Source of the DNA: Kaiparowitsia implicata GSE-PSE-MK54-09C
GTDB taxonomy: Bacteria > Cyanobacteriota > Cyanobacteriia > Elainellales > Elainellaceae
Assembly: GCA_019359435.1 (NCBI GenBank)
Contig: JAHHHI010000071.1
Span: 50,867 to 114,866, forward strand
Reading direction: 5' to 3'
DNA length: 64,000 bases
Shown in pieces: positions 44,554 to 54,271 of this stretch. Within the stretch, counting starts at the first letter, position 1, and each line of letters starts with the position of its first letter. The notes under the pieces were generated by a model. The model was not told the origin of the DNA and made no database searches. It saw only the letters and a program-made list of their open reading frames with translations. Both the position numbers and the translations under genes were made by a program.

Positions 44554-45534
44554 CTAGGCCGACAGGGCCACGGTGTTGCCAGAGTCAGCGGAGCGACGGG
44601 CTGCTTCTGCTACCGCTAGAGCGTAGAGGCTGTCATGCACGTTTACATATAAGCGTTTGCCTAGGGTCAGGTGATCGAGCACGGCGGCGATGTCTTGGGC
44701 AAAGAGGCCTTTGCGACTCCCGAGGTCGAGGGATTGCCGATTCTCTCCTACCATCAGTTCGCCGCGATCGCCCTCCACCACGACAGACCCCAACTGCCCC
44801 TGCACGCTGAAGCTGCGTTCGGGCTGCCACAGCGACTCTCCTTTTCCATACACCACATCTGCGATCACGCCGCTGACAAACCGCAGTTGGGCGCTGCATA
44901 GACAGGTGGTAAAGGTGTTGGCATCCGTAGGATGTTGCCAATACTGCGTTTGGCAGCTAACTGTCGCCACCCGGCCAAATAGGTTGGTTAGCCGATGAAT
45001 GCGAGAGAGCGCCCCCACCAGCGGAAAGCCAAACTCATCCAGGCGATAGGTCCATTTGCTAGGGGCGGGGCGCTGGGGATTGAGCGTGCAATGACGCACA
45101 TAGAGCGGTGTGCCAATGGCGGGCAAGGCTCGGGCGATCGCTCGATGAATGCCACTGAGCAGTTCGATATGCTCCACATGCAGCATCCGCTGCTGCCGTT
45201 GTGCCAGGGTCACTAACTGCTCAGCCATCGCCAACTCTAGGGCCAGGGGATATTCCACCATCACATGCTTGCCAGCTTGAAGTGCGGCCTGGGCGATCGC
45301 CCCGTGATCCCGATTGAAAGTGGCGACGATGACCAAGTCTACTGCCGACTGCTGCATCAACTCTTGCCAGTCTGAGAGCGCCAATGCCCCATGGGGATCG
45401 CTGAGGTCATGGACACGGTCAGGATTGCGCCCAGACACCGCCACCACCTGTGCGCGTTCATCATCTGCTAGCGCTTCGACTCGTGCCTTGGCGGCATAGC
45501 CCGTGCCTACAATTCCAACTCCAATCTGCTGCAT
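44554..45534 (-). CDS. Gfo/Idh/MocA-family oxidoreductase
   Basis: The 326-residue protein starts with a Rossmann fold (VGIVGTGYAAKARVEALADD, about 6-25) and continues with DLVIVATFNRDH and AGKHVMVEYPLALELAMAEQ. The last segment holds the position where many family members have the lysine of an EKP motif; here it reads EYP, as in biliverdin-reductase-like relatives. The family acts on sugars, inositol or other substrates with NAD(P). The cyanobacterial protein BvdR is an alternative candidate because of this EYPL motif and the C-terminal beta-sheet domain; I cannot decide. Confidence 0.85.
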   Translation of the reverse strand: MQQIGVGIVGTGYAAKARVEALADDERAQVVAVSGRNPDRVHDLSDPHGALALSDWQELMQQSAVDLVIVATFNRDHGAIAQAALQAGKHVMVEYPLALELAMAEQLVTLAQRQQRMLHVEHIELLSGIHRAIARALPAIGTPLYVRHCTLNPQRPAPSKWTYRLDEFGFPLVGALSRIHRLTNLFGRVATVSCQTQYWQHPTDANTFTTCLCSAQLRFVSGVIADVVYGKGESLWQPERSFSVQGQLGSVVVEGDRGELMVGENRQSLDLGSRKGLFAQDIAAVLDHLTLGKRLYVNVHDSLYALAVAEAARRSADSGNTVALSA

Positions 45535-46211
45535 GATCTGCCTAGATAGCCGTGCCCGTTAACCTACGATTGCTAATAATTGCCAATATATGGCGCGCTT
45601 AGCCCCGCTTAACCCTGTGTAGCGGCGCTTCTGCAGCACGAGAACCCGCGTGCAATATAGCAACCCTCGCTAGTGCGATCGCCCCTAAATTAAATTACAT
45701 CGGCGTCATTAATAACTCTTCCCTATTGTATTGATTAAAAAGACTAAAAAAGACTAATTTCTATTGTTTGAGGCGGGTCTTTTCAAAGTCGCGGAGTTTC
45801 ATCAAGATTATTGCCCTATTCACTCATTTCCAATCAGTATTGCTTTATCTTCAATTCAGCAAAAAGCTGTAGCAATCCTTACAACCAACATCATCAATAT
45901 CAATCTGAGCAATAGCTGAAAAGTCTAAAGCATATAGGTCTTGAGGGAATGGAGTGGATGGGCAAATGTGCAGGCATCGTGGCTTGACTAGGAGCGATCG
46001 CCCTGCTCAATTGCCGCTTCAACCATAAGTAATTTCGGATTAAACCTGCTTGTTTGATTACGAATCCCGTTCACAACATCTACCCAGAATAGATCACAGG
46101 CTAAAGGATTTCTCGTAGTATCAGAGTGTGGAAGTGTCGGTAACGCAATTCAATATTCAATGATTGGGTATGCACTTCCGCTACCGTTTCTAAACTTGAG
46201 AGGAAAGCTGC
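45535..46211. other. intergenic region upstream of petF
   Basis: These 677 bp are AT-rich, especially 45690-45920, and contain HIP1-type sites near 45677 and 45995. The petF promoter is presumed near the end; GAGAGGA at 46198-46204 is the petF ribosome-binding site. No gene or RNA was recognised. Confidence 0.45.
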
Positions 46212-46511
46212 ATGGCAAGCTACAAGGTCACATTAGTCAACGAGAGCGAAGGCTTGAACACGACCATTGAGGTCGCTGAAGATGTGTATATTCTGGATGC
46301 TGCAGAAGAACAAGGCGTAGACCTGCCCTATTCCTGCCGAGCTGGCGCTTGCTCTACCTGTGCTGGCAAGATGCAGTCTGGTACGGTTGACCAATCTGAC
46401 CAGTCGTTTTTGGATGATGACCAAATCGAAGCTGGATATGTGCTGACCTGCGTCGCCTATCCAACGTCTGATTGCTCGATTCTGACCCACCAGGAAGAAG
46501 CGCTCTACTAA
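46212..46511 (+). CDS. petF: [2Fe-2S] plant-type ferredoxin
   Basis: PetF is the main soluble electron carrier from photosystem I to FNR, nitrogen and sulfur reductases and thioredoxin reductase. The 99-residue protein binds its cluster through Cys42, Cys47, Cys50 and Cys80 ([13 protein letters not shown] and [13 protein letters not shown]), the C-x4-C-x2-C-x29-C spacing of photosynthetic ferredoxin I. The C-terminal EEALY is typical. The gene is monocistronic, as usual for petF1, with its own terminator at 46664. Confidence 0.98.
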   Translation: MASYKVTLVNESEGLNTTIEVAEDVYILDAAEEQGVDLPYSCRAGACSTCAGKMQSGTVDQSDQSFLDDDQIEAGYVLTCVAYPTSDCSILTHQEEALY

Positions 46512-46663
46512 GCGCATCGCGCTTGAGCTAGCTGAGTTCGGGCTCTTGAGGAATTGTGAGCGGCTTTGAGCCGTAGCGTTCAGCTCAAGGCAGAGCCTAC
46601 GTTAGTCACAGTGCGCTGAAGCCAATGCACTCAAGCATCAACAGTGCTGGCGCTTCATAACCC

Positions 46664-46709
46664 AGGCATGAATTCTCACGAGACGATAGCTACGTGAGGA
46701 CTCATGCCT
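46664..46709. terminator. terminator hairpin after petF
   Basis: AGGCATGAATTCTCACG pairs with CGTGAGGACTCATGCCT, with two positions out of 17 as G-U or mismatch on the RNA, followed by ATTTTATT. It lies 153 bp beyond petF and before the convergent GAF-protein gene. Confidence 0.65.
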
Positions 46710-46746
46710 ATTTTATTGGGCAATTTTTAGGAATTTGCCGACGCTC

Positions 46747-49527
46747 TTAGGATTGAGGTCGCGATGGGGGAGTTTGGGCCGCGATGGGTAGCACTAAGCG
46801 GCTGAGGATGCGCCCATCCTCTAGACGATACAGCGTAAATTCACTGCTCAGTTGCTGCATGATCGCCTGGCACACGGCCAGATGCAAGCCAGGCGGGTTG
46901 TTGAGAATGGATGGAGCCAGCAAATCGGGCGATCGCCCCATATGCAGTTCTTCCAGCAGCCGTGGTTCAATGATGCCGTGGTCGGTGATGGAAAGTTCTA
47001 GCCAGCGGGCGTCGAGCGCGCGGCACCAAATGTCGAGGCGACCGCCAGAGGGCGATCGCAAGCAGGCTAGCGTTAGCAGTTCACACAGCACCAGTTCAAT
47101 CTTGGCAATGTCTCCGCCGATGTTGACGGTGCCATCATTGTGAACCTGAGACCACAGCTGCCGCTGTTTGATTAAGCTTTCGACCCGTTCGAGCGATCGC
47201 TTGAGTAAGCTGGGCAGCGCCACCGTTTCATAGTTGCTATGAAACTGCCACTGTTCATTTTTGAGCATGGGGCTCATGCTAGCGAGCAAGCTGCCCAAGT
47301 GGCGAAGCACCTGCTGGTGGCGCATACTGGACAGTGCATCGGGCTGAGTTCCCATGTCATTCAACCGTTTCACCCCAACGCCTAAGATGCGATACATCTC
47401 CTCTAACCGGCGATGCTTATACCAATTCAACTGCTCAAGTTGGCCCTTTCGCTCGGTAAGCAACTGGGTCAGCAGCAGGTGACGACGAGACCAAGCCAGC
47501 TGTCCCATCAGGCTTGTCATGGTGTTGAGTTGGCGCTCTGACCAATAGCGATCTAGTCGATCCGCGGCGATCGCGATTCCATACGGTTCATGCTCAGGAG
47601 AGGTGCGGAGCGCCATGACCAGAAGCTGCCCAATGTCGGCCCCGTTCAGCCATTGCCGCGTTTCGACATCGATATCATCAATGCTGATAGACAGCAACCC
47701 TTCAGATTTCAACACCCACTGCAGCAGTAAATCTGTTTGCAGCGACACGGAGATATCTTGGTTCAGCGAAAATTTGACGTTGTTGACATGGACGGCAGAA
47801 ACTTTAGCACTCTTGCGTCCAGGTTGCCAGGTCAGCAATGCCGCCATCGGTACATTCAGCATTTGAGAGAGCTGCTGCATCGCGGCACGTTCCAGCGCAT
47901 CGAGATCTTGGGTGTGCTGCATGGTGGTCAGCCCCCACTGAATCGTTTGATTGAGGCTTTGCTGCTGCTCTGACTGCTGCTGCAGATGCCACTGGTGCAA
48001 AATTACGCCAATCTGCTGGCTCACGACTCGCAGCACCTCGCGTTCGGTGCGGCTCCAGGTGCGGGCGGTGTTGTGCCCAACGACCACGACTCCTTCTAAG
48101 GGGCGCTCTACTGTGCTGCTGCAGACTAGGAGCGATCGCACCCCTGCTCCAAGCAACACATCCCGCCACGCCATCAGCTTCAGGTCTTCCTCTAGATTTT
48201 CAATGGCAATGGGGCTAGGGCTGCGTTCTAGCATTTGCCAATCCACCTGGTTTAAGCCGTTGAGGGCATGCTGGATGGGACGACGACCCGCAGGCTGCTG
48301 CTGAAAGCAAAGGTTGAACTGCTCTTGCTCAGAGTCGTAGAGCAGCACCAAAAACCAGTCGGCGCGCAGCCGTTGGCAGACGGTTGCGGCTGCGTTGCGA
48401 ATGGTGAGTTTCCAGTCCTCATCACTAAAAATGGCGCGGGTCAGGTCTGAGGTGAGTGCTTGATCTTGTTTGACTTGCTGAATGGTTTCTTCCATGCCTT
48501 CTAGCGGAGCCGTGAGCGCAATCAACTGGGCTGCCCCGCGAATGTAGCGCTTTTCCTCTTCTGACCAAATGCGCGGTTCGTTGCCTTCGACAGCTAAAAA
48601 CCCGTAAAGCTCGTTATGCAGCAAAATGGGGGCGGCTAAGAGCGATCGCGCCTTAATTTGCTGCATCAGCCGCCCGGTCATCTCCGTTTTGAGTGAGCTG
48701 TGGGCCTCCCCAATTGAGACCAGCTGATCCGCCGCGAGTGATTGATAAAAGCTGTTAACTTCTTGCGCCGTAAACCCTGCTGCCGTGTTGCCATAGCTGC
48801 CTTCGCGGTTGCCAACCCGACGCCAAAAGTAGCGACGCTCTGCTTCAAACCAGTAGACATTGGTGCGGTCGGGCGCAATGAATCGGTTGGTTTCATCCAC
48901 CACGGTTTCTAGCCGCGTTTGTAAATTGGGGAGCGATCGCAGCTTATTTAACAGGGCTAGCAGCGGCTCTTCAGGGCGTTTGGTCTGCTGCCGCTTGCGC
49001 TCTTCTTCCACCAGATAGAGCGATGCCGCCAGCGCCCCCAACACGATCGACAGCCGCGCCTTTTCTTCAGCGTGGGGGGATACGCCCCACAGCGACGACC
49101 CCAGCACAATCACCCCCAAGCAGCAATCGCGGTGCCGAATAGGAAAGATGACCGTACCCTGAATTGCCAGCTTTTGTGCGACCCGTCGCCATTCTCCGGC
49201 GCGGGTCTCTTCACGCAAGTCAGGCACGCCCACAGGGCGCTGCTGAATCACCACCTGTTCCATCAAATCGCCAGGGTTCAACGCCATCTGCTGCCGTAGC
49301 ACAGGCAGATCGCCAGCGGGTGTAACGCCGCCTTTTCCCACTAGCCGATGCCGTACCCGATCATAGGCTCCAACCCACAGCAAAGCATAGTCAAACTCGG
49401 CTTTCAGATAAGTCAAGATTGCCGCAATCAAGCCGTCTTCGTTCCCCGCTTCTTGCAAGGTCTGAAGAGTCTGCCGCAGGGCCGCTAGCTGTTGTTCGTA
49501 GTTCGTTGGCTTTTTAGGAGAACCCAT
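46747..49527 (-). CDS. large multi-GAF sensor protein with degenerate histidine-kinase end
   Basis: The 926-residue cytoplasmic protein has an N-terminal helix, then GAF-like domains at about 25-170 (LPVLRQQMALNPGDLMEQVV), 205-345, 360-515 and 545-685 (GAF 3 and 4 less certain), a coiled coil with a histidine in LNWYKHRRLEEMYRIL, and a C-terminal HATPase-like domain. In the latter the N-box reads VLCELLTLACLRSPSGG, without the usual Asn, and the glycine boxes are ITDHGIIEP and PGLHLAVCQA, so ATP binding is doubtful. It probably signals by protein contacts or has lost kinase function. No response regulator is adjacent. Confidence 0.82.
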   Translation of the reverse strand: MGSPKKPTNYEQQLAALRQTLQTLQEAGNEDGLIAAILTYLKAEFDYALLWVGAYDRVRHRLVGKGGVTPAGDLPVLRQQMALNPGDLMEQVVIQQRPVGVPDLREETRAGEWRRVAQKLAIQGTVIFPIRHRDCCLGVIVLGSSLWGVSPHAEEKARLSIVLGALAASLYLVEEERKRQQTKRPEEPLLALLNKLRSLPNLQTRLETVVDETNRFIAPDRTNVYWFEAERRYFWRRVGNREGSYGNTAAGFTAQEVNSFYQSLAADQLVSIGEAHSSLKTEMTGRLMQQIKARSLLAAPILLHNELYGFLAVEGNEPRIWSEEEKRYIRGAAQLIALTAPLEGMEETIQQVKQDQALTSDLTRAIFSDEDWKLTIRNAAATVCQRLRADWFLVLLYDSEQEQFNLCFQQQPAGRRPIQHALNGLNQVDWQMLERSPSPIAIENLEEDLKLMAWRDVLLGAGVRSLLVCSSTVERPLEGVVVVGHNTARTWSRTEREVLRVVSQQIGVILHQWHLQQQSEQQQSLNQTIQWGLTTMQHTQDLDALERAAMQQLSQMLNVPMAALLTWQPGRKSAKVSAVHVNNVKFSLNQDISVSLQTDLLLQWVLKSEGLLSISIDDIDVETRQWLNGADIGQLLVMALRTSPEHEPYGIAIAADRLDRYWSERQLNTMTSLMGQLAWSRRHLLLTQLLTERKGQLEQLNWYKHRRLEEMYRILGVGVKRLNDMGTQPDALSSMRHQQVLRHLGSLLASMSPMLKNEQWQFHSNYETVALPSLLKRSLERVESLIKQRQLWSQVHNDGTVNIGGDIAKIELVLCELLTLACLRSPSGGRLDIWCRALDARWLELSITDHGIIEPRLLEELHMGRSPDLLAPSILNNPPGLHLAVCQAIMQQLSSEFTLYRLEDGRILSRLVLPIAAQTPPSRPQS

Positions 49528-49979
49528 GACCCGTTGCTCTTGATTTCCCTGGTGCCTGGCCTCTGAGACTAGTTGGCCGTAGGACGGAATTGCCGTAGAC
49601 GACTGCTGAGTTGTTGATCAATTCGATGTCGTTGGGCGATTCGTGTTGCTGGTTACACGCGCTTGGCTTGGATCTAAGAGGGCGGTGCAGCGCTCGCGGA
49701 GCGCGAGTTTCACCCAATAGCGTCTTTGGGGCTACTGCTCTGACGGTTGCTCTGAAGCGATAGAAAAAGGGCGATCGCCATGCCCTAGGAGTAATGACTC
49801 TGACCCAATAGAACCCAATAGAATTTAGCCTAAACGATACATCAGAGTGCATGAGATGACGCAGTAGTCCTACGGGGTAAATCTACACATGATCCTGCAC
49901 TTGCCCGATGCGGCGTTTCTCAATCCCAGAGTTGGGGCGGTTGAGCCGGCAACTTACCCATGATGGAGCTAATTTAAAG

Positions 49980-50028
49980 GGCTGGTGAGAGGTAAAGCAG
50001 ACTGCACCTGCCTTATTTCTCACCAGCC
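49980..50028. repeat. inverted repeat, 10-bp arms
   Basis: GGCTGGTGAG and CTCACCAGCC are separated by 29 nt. There is no neighbouring transcript end, so a regulatory hairpin or a relic is as likely as a terminator. Confidence 0.4.
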
Positions 50029-50076
50029 GCTGGGGATTGTTTTATACCGAAAAGCCCTGGAGACAGGTAACCTCGA

Positions 50077-50110
50077 ACCCTGAACCTTGCACCCTGAACC
50101 TTGCACCCTG
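50077..50110. repeat. 14-bp tandem repeat, about 2.4 units
   Basis: ACCCTGAACCTTGC occurs twice in a row and starts a third time (ACCCTG). It lies about 200 bp before pyrD. Confidence 0.75.
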
Positions 50111-50313
50111 ACCGTAGCAGATGGCTTTAGTATGAACTATAGCGATCGCCCTATCGGTAAAGCCCAATGTGAGATAGATGCTGCAGGTTATGCGACATCT
50201 CCTGATCTGGCCTAGCTTGACCACTATGGCGATTGCTATGGGATGTCTGGCATCCCTGCCAATGACTGAGTTTCGCTCTAGAATGCCCAGTTAGTGCCGT
50301 TTAGTTGAGATAG

Positions 50314-51519
50314 TTGGCAAAACCTGTGACTCCCCCTCAAGATATTTATCAAGCTGGCGTGCGCCCACTGCTGTTTTCGATCCTTAAGGTTGATCCCGAA
50401 ACGCTGCATTTTCATCTGATTCATACGCTGACGCGTCTACAGGAAAGTCCAAATCGCTGGATTTATCAGCAGTTGGCAACTCGCTTTAGCGCCCACTACC
50501 CCAGCTTAGACCAGTCGCTCTGGGGGCTACGATTTGCCAATCCTGTCGGTCTAGCTGCTGGGTTTGATAAGGATGGTGAGGTTGCACAAACCTGGGCCTG
50601 CTTGGGGTTTGGCTTTGCTGAGGTGGGCACCGTAACACACCAAGCCCAAACCGGGAACCCCAAGCCACGCTTGTTCCGTTTGCCTCAGGATGCAGCTGTC
50701 TTAAATCGCATGGGCTTTAACAGTGCGGGAGCACCTGCCGTTGCAGCGCGGTTACGGCGCTATAGAGAACGCCTCACAGGGGCGGTGCATCCGGCGCGGA
50801 TTGCAGGCTTCCCTGACGGAACGTTTCCGCTGGGGATCAATTTGGGTAAGTCGAAGCAGACACCGCTAGCGCAGGCGGCAGAAGACTATTGTGCTAGTTT
50901 TTGCTTGTTAAAGGACTGGGGAGATTATTTCGTGGTGAATGTGTCGTCACCCAATACGCCGGGGCTGCGATCGCTCCAAGATGCAGATCAACTGGAGCAA
51001 ATTTTGGCGGCGCTGCAAGCAGAAAACCCGGAGCAAAAGCCACTGCTGGTGAAAATTGCGCCGGATTTAGAATGGGAGGCGATCGCCAGCATTGTTACAT
51101 TGGCGCAGCGCCATAACCTGGCAGGCATCATTGCAACCAACACCACCATTCGTCGCGACCATCTCACCACTCGCACACTGACGGTAACGGGCAACCCCAT
51201 TACGGATGAAGCCGGAGGCATTAGCGGACGACCGCTGCGACAGCGCTCGACAGACGTAATTCGCTTTATCTATGAAACCACAGGCGGAATGCTACCCATT
51301 ATTGGCGTAGGCGGGATCTTTACTGCCGATGATGCCTGGGAGAAGATTACCGCTGGAGCCAGCCTGGTGCAGATTTATACAGGATGGATTTACGAAGGGC
51401 CTTGGATGGTGCGGCGTTTGCTGGATGGATTGGCGGAAAAGGTGGTAGCGCATGGCTACACTTCAATTCAAGAAGCGGTAGGAACTGCGACGACGACCTC
51501 TCTTTCGTCGGCATCCTAG
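50314..51519 (+). CDS. pyrD: dihydroorotate dehydrogenase (quinone), class 2
   Basis: PyrD oxidises dihydroorotate to orotate, passing electrons to the membrane quinone pool. The 401-residue product has the class 2 N-terminal helix extension (about 10-60), [18 protein letters not shown] (about 72-89), the [13 protein letters not shown] segment, the FMN/substrate motif [14 protein letters not shown] (about 210-223) with the catalytic serine, [10 protein letters not shown] and the phosphate-binding [21 protein letters not shown]. The TTG at 50314 is taken as start; a GTG at 50326 is an alternative, and neither has a strong ribosome-binding site. Confidence 0.96.
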   Translation: MAKPVTPPQDIYQAGVRPLLFSILKVDPETLHFHLIHTLTRLQESPNRWIYQQLATRFSAHYPSLDQSLWGLRFANPVGLAAGFDKDGEVAQTWACLGFGFAEVGTVTHQAQTGNPKPRLFRLPQDAAVLNRMGFNSAGAPAVAARLRRYRERLTGAVHPARIAGFPDGTFPLGINLGKSKQTPLAQAAEDYCASFCLLKDWGDYFVVNVSSPNTPGLRSLQDADQLEQILAALQAENPEQKPLLVKIAPDLEWEAIASIVTLAQRHNLAGIIATNTTIRRDHLTTRTLTVTGNPITDEAGGISGRPLRQRSTDVIRFIYETTGGMLPIIGVGGIFTADDAWEKITAGASLVQIYTGWIYEGPWMVRRLLDGLAEKVVAHGYTSIQEAVGTATTTSLSSAS

Positions 51520-51799
51520 AGTCGTGGGTGAACTCTAATCTTGCTGAGCTTTGTCACCCGTTAGCAACCCTGCTGCTCCTCTAAGTCTCCGAATCATTCA
51601 CCTAGTTTGATAGGCTTGCATTAGACCTCTTTTATGCCTGCCAGTTCAGCGGCATGGATTGTTCTGTGATGGATTGTCGTGTAGCGGTGCCCTCGTCACC
51701 ATTCACCCAGAGGTTGATTGGCGAGAGGGCGATGGGTCGAAGACCGGCCCTGAAGGGCGATCGCGCCCCCAGTTTTATAGGAGTAGACAATAAACCTCT

Positions 51800-52261
51800 A
51801 TGCAAATCGAGTTTCGCGAATGCGACTTTTTTGACCTGTGGATATGGCTATCGTTCAGCACGCAACCGTCGCTGATGGAACAGCAGTATATCGAAGAAAT
51901 TTTTAATTCCTGGTTTTTCTTAGGCAAGCTGGGCGGCTTTAATGCTGAAAACCTTCAGGTGCAGGACTATGGCCTTGACATCAGCTATATGGACTATGGG
52001 CAAGATGCGGCAGAAGGCAGCATGATGGCGCTGATGCACAACATGAGCGAGGTGGAGTACAACGGGGTGTGGGCTCGCTGCTGGTTTGACCTTGGCACCA
52101 GTGATGCGATCGCCCTGGATGTGTTGATCAATAGTTTCCAACAGTGCAGCAAAGATTTTGTAGCGATTGAGCAGCTCGTGATTGGGGGCGAAAATCCCGA
52201 TTGGCCGATTCCGGGTCGTCGGCCCAGCGCAGTATATGACGACCGCGTCGATGATAACTAA
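51800..52261 (+). CDS. DUF3531 family protein
   Basis: The 153-residue protein matches the DUF3531 family of cyanobacteria and plant plastids: MQIEFRECDFFDLWIWLSF, then EEIFNSWFFLGKLGGFNAEN, YMDYGQDAAEGSMMALMHNM and CWFDLGTSDAIALDVLINSF. The role of the family is unknown. It has no signal peptide or membrane helix. It converges with the dioxygenase-like gene; two hairpins separate them. Confidence 0.9.
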   Translation: MQIEFRECDFFDLWIWLSFSTQPSLMEQQYIEEIFNSWFFLGKLGGFNAENLQVQDYGLDISYMDYGQDAAEGSMMALMHNMSEVEYNGVWARCWFDLGTSDAIALDVLINSFQQCSKDFVAIEQLVIGGENPDWPIPGRRPSAVYDDRVDDN

Positions 52262-52262
52262 T

Positions 52263-52299
52263 CGTTGTTTCAGCCCCGAGTTGCAGAGCTGAGACAACG
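52263..52299. repeat. imperfect hairpin sharing the TTGTTTCAGCCCCG arm
   Basis: CGTTGTTTCAGCCCCG pairs with CAGAGCTGAGACAACG with mismatches. The left arm shares TTGTTTCAGCCCCG with the hairpin at 9982. It starts 2 bp after the DUF3531 stop codon. Confidence 0.5.
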
Positions 52300-52300
52300 C

Positions 52301-52336
52301 AAAACCGTGCTGCCCGCACGCGGGCAGCACGGTTTT
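52301..52336. terminator. bidirectional terminator between convergent genes
   Basis: AAAACCGTGCTGCCCG and its exact complement (16 bp) flank a CACG loop, with A- and T-runs on the outside. It serves the DUF3531 gene (plus) and the dioxygenase-like gene (minus). Confidence 0.8.
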
Positions 52337-52388
52337 GGCATTTGCCAAACTGACGTTCAGCCAGTTAGGGGGCCACAAGGCTCGAATG

Positions 52389-53387
52389 CTACCGCTGCAG
52401 GCTGAGCAAACGGGCTTCTGGCCTATACCCTGGCACTAGCGATAAGCTAGCGGGTTGCACGATTGAGCTCTGCATTTTGTAGTCGCGCAGAGCATACTGC
52501 ACGGTGAGTAACAGGCGATCGCGACTGCGAGAAGGAATGCCTCGGTGGAAACAAGCGGTGTCTTCCACAAAACCTAGCCCGGCTTTGCCCTCAACCGTAA
52601 TGACGGCGTCATCGCCATAGGTGCGCATCAACTCGGCCTCAGGGATGCCCTCACGCTTCCACTGATGTCGCAGTTGCTTCCATCGATGGCTGCCTTGCAC
52701 ATACACATGGGCTCCCGAGTTGGCGTCTACATCCGTTAAGAAGAAGAAGAATTTAACGGAGTAGGAATCGTCTAAATCGTAGTGAAATTCTTGGCCCGCA
52801 TCTCCTTTAGATTTGAGAGGAGCCTCGGTATTGGGTTTGGCAAAGGTCCACCACATTTGGCTGCCCTGGTGAACTGGGGTGCCTTGGAGGTAATGAGCGG
52901 CGATCGCCAGCAATGCAGGATCTTGACGAATGCGATCGACCGTGGAACACATGACTGGAACATTCCAAAAATGCCCAATGGCAAACGCTCGGTTCGCTAA
53001 TTGCTCGGCCTTTTCCCGATCGTCATAGTAAAAGCCGAGTTGCTTGCGGCGATCGCCATAGCACGGGGTTGACTTGGCAAACTGCACAATTTCTTCCACT
53101 ACAGATGGTGCAAGCTGAAATCCACCACACATTCCATCTTGCTTAAGAGCTTCTACTACAGATGTTACGGTTGGAACCGCCTCAAAAACAGAAGCGCTGG
53201 TATTGCGTGAGGTTGGAATATCTGTGGTTTTGGGAATGCCGATTCGGTAGAGCATTCGCCCTAACTTAAACTTGCAAACTTGGCGCATAACCAACCACAG
53301 CGGATTGCTCAAAAAATACTGAAGTCTGTCGATTTTGTGAGCCAAAACTAAGGGGACTTTTGTCACAAAGCTCTGTGATTGAGCCAT
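52389..53387 (-). CDS. phytanoyl-CoA dioxygenase family (PhyH-like) protein
   Basis: The 332-residue protein has the Fe(II)/2-oxoglutarate dioxygenase layout: the HxD pair in EFHYDLDDSY (about residue 200), FFFLTDVDANSGAHVYVQGS, and the distal histidine in CFHRGIPS (about 281) with an arginine in RDRLLLTVQY that would bind 2-oxoglutarate. Such enzymes hydroxylate small hydrophobic or amino-acid-derived metabolites. The substrate cannot be told; no biosynthetic cluster is adjacent. An AGAGGCG sequence lies before the ATG at 53387. Confidence 0.88.
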   Translation of the reverse strand: MAQSQSFVTKVPLVLAHKIDRLQYFLSNPLWLVMRQVCKFKLGRMLYRIGIPKTTDIPTSRNTSASVFEAVPTVTSVVEALKQDGMCGGFQLAPSVVEEIVQFAKSTPCYGDRRKQLGFYYDDREKAEQLANRAFAIGHFWNVPVMCSTVDRIRQDPALLAIAAHYLQGTPVHQGSQMWWTFAKPNTEAPLKSKGDAGQEFHYDLDDSYSVKFFFFLTDVDANSGAHVYVQGSHRWKQLRHQWKREGIPEAELMRTYGDDAVITVEGKAGLGFVEDTACFHRGIPSRSRDRLLLTVQYALRDYKMQSSIVQPASLSLVPGYRPEARLLSLQR

Positions 53388-53807
53388 TGGTTCGCCTCTT
53401 GAACAATATTAAAGGAGGTGACGGTAACGGACGATCTCTTGTGAAACACCCCTATGTGCCTGAATTAATTTCTACCAGATGATTCGTATTCATCAAAACA
53501 CAAGATCCATGAAGTTTCTTGCAAATAACAGGAGATTCTAAGTGTAGTTACAGTGAAGTTCGGTATTTTTACTCCCTAAGATATCCAAAAGTATGTCTAA
53601 AGAGAGAAGCCTGAACAAGGCTAAATCATGGGCCTATGTCCAAAGGCCTACTTGACTGAAAAAACTAAGAAGCTGGAATGTGGCTAAGGACGGTGAACTC
53701 ACGCTTGAAGGAAACATTGTATTGCCGTTCGGACGCAATGGCAGGTTAAGGAGCAGGAGCACTCGGTAGAAACCGCATCAGCTGGATGTTTCATTGCTGG
53801 GTGATAG

Positions 53808-54048
53808 TTAAGTTGTATTCAGGCTCAGATACAGCCGTGGCTGTTTCCACCCGTTCAAAGCTTGTCTCACCAGAGCATGATGGGCAGAAATGACACCAAT
53901 GCGACGGTTTGACAACCATCGGCGAAAGCGTCGCTGATAGGGCTGGGCAACTTGAGCACGACTGATAACATATAGGTGATGTTCTAGACATGTGGTCAGG
54001 GTTGCTAAACTGTTTAAGGCTTAGGGCCTTCAGAATTATCATCCACAT
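53808..54048 (-). pseudogene. remnant of an IS4-like transposase
   Basis: On the minus strand one frame ending at the TAA at 53808-53810 reads AQPYQRRFRRWLSNRRIG, then LVRQALNGWKQPRLYLSLNT. This resembles the N-terminal portion of DDE transposases of the IS4 type in cyanobacteria, where a YLALD(T) motif carries the first catalytic aspartate; here the position is Asn. The upstream part is in another frame (MWMIILKALSLKQ), so a frameshift is likely, and the catalytic domain beyond is missing. It lies in the 884-bp gap 53388-54271, which otherwise holds an inverted pair AGACATGTGG/CCACATGTCT (53988-54050) and no gene. Confidence 0.55.
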
Positions 54049-54271
54049 GTCTACAACACGACCGACGGGAAGGAGGTGACACTGATTTGACTGTTTTGTG
54101 TTGTTACTTACTAGCCTAAATCAAGCTCTGCTTTCCTCCCAGCTTTCGTTCAGTGCACTCATGGTTTTGTCAGTCAAGCAGGATGTGTAACCCTTGCACA
54201 GCAAAGATTACACACTACCCGTTGTCTTAATCAACTCGACAGGTGCAACATAGGTTACGCAAGATAGGTGG

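Larger units (their letters stand above)
49528..50313. other. 786-bp divergent intergenic region
   Basis: This lies between the GAF protein (minus) and pyrD (plus). It holds a 14-bp tandem repeat (50077-50110), a hairpin at 49980-50028 and two HIP1-type sites near 49772 and 50143. No gene or RNA was recognised. Confidence 0.5.
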
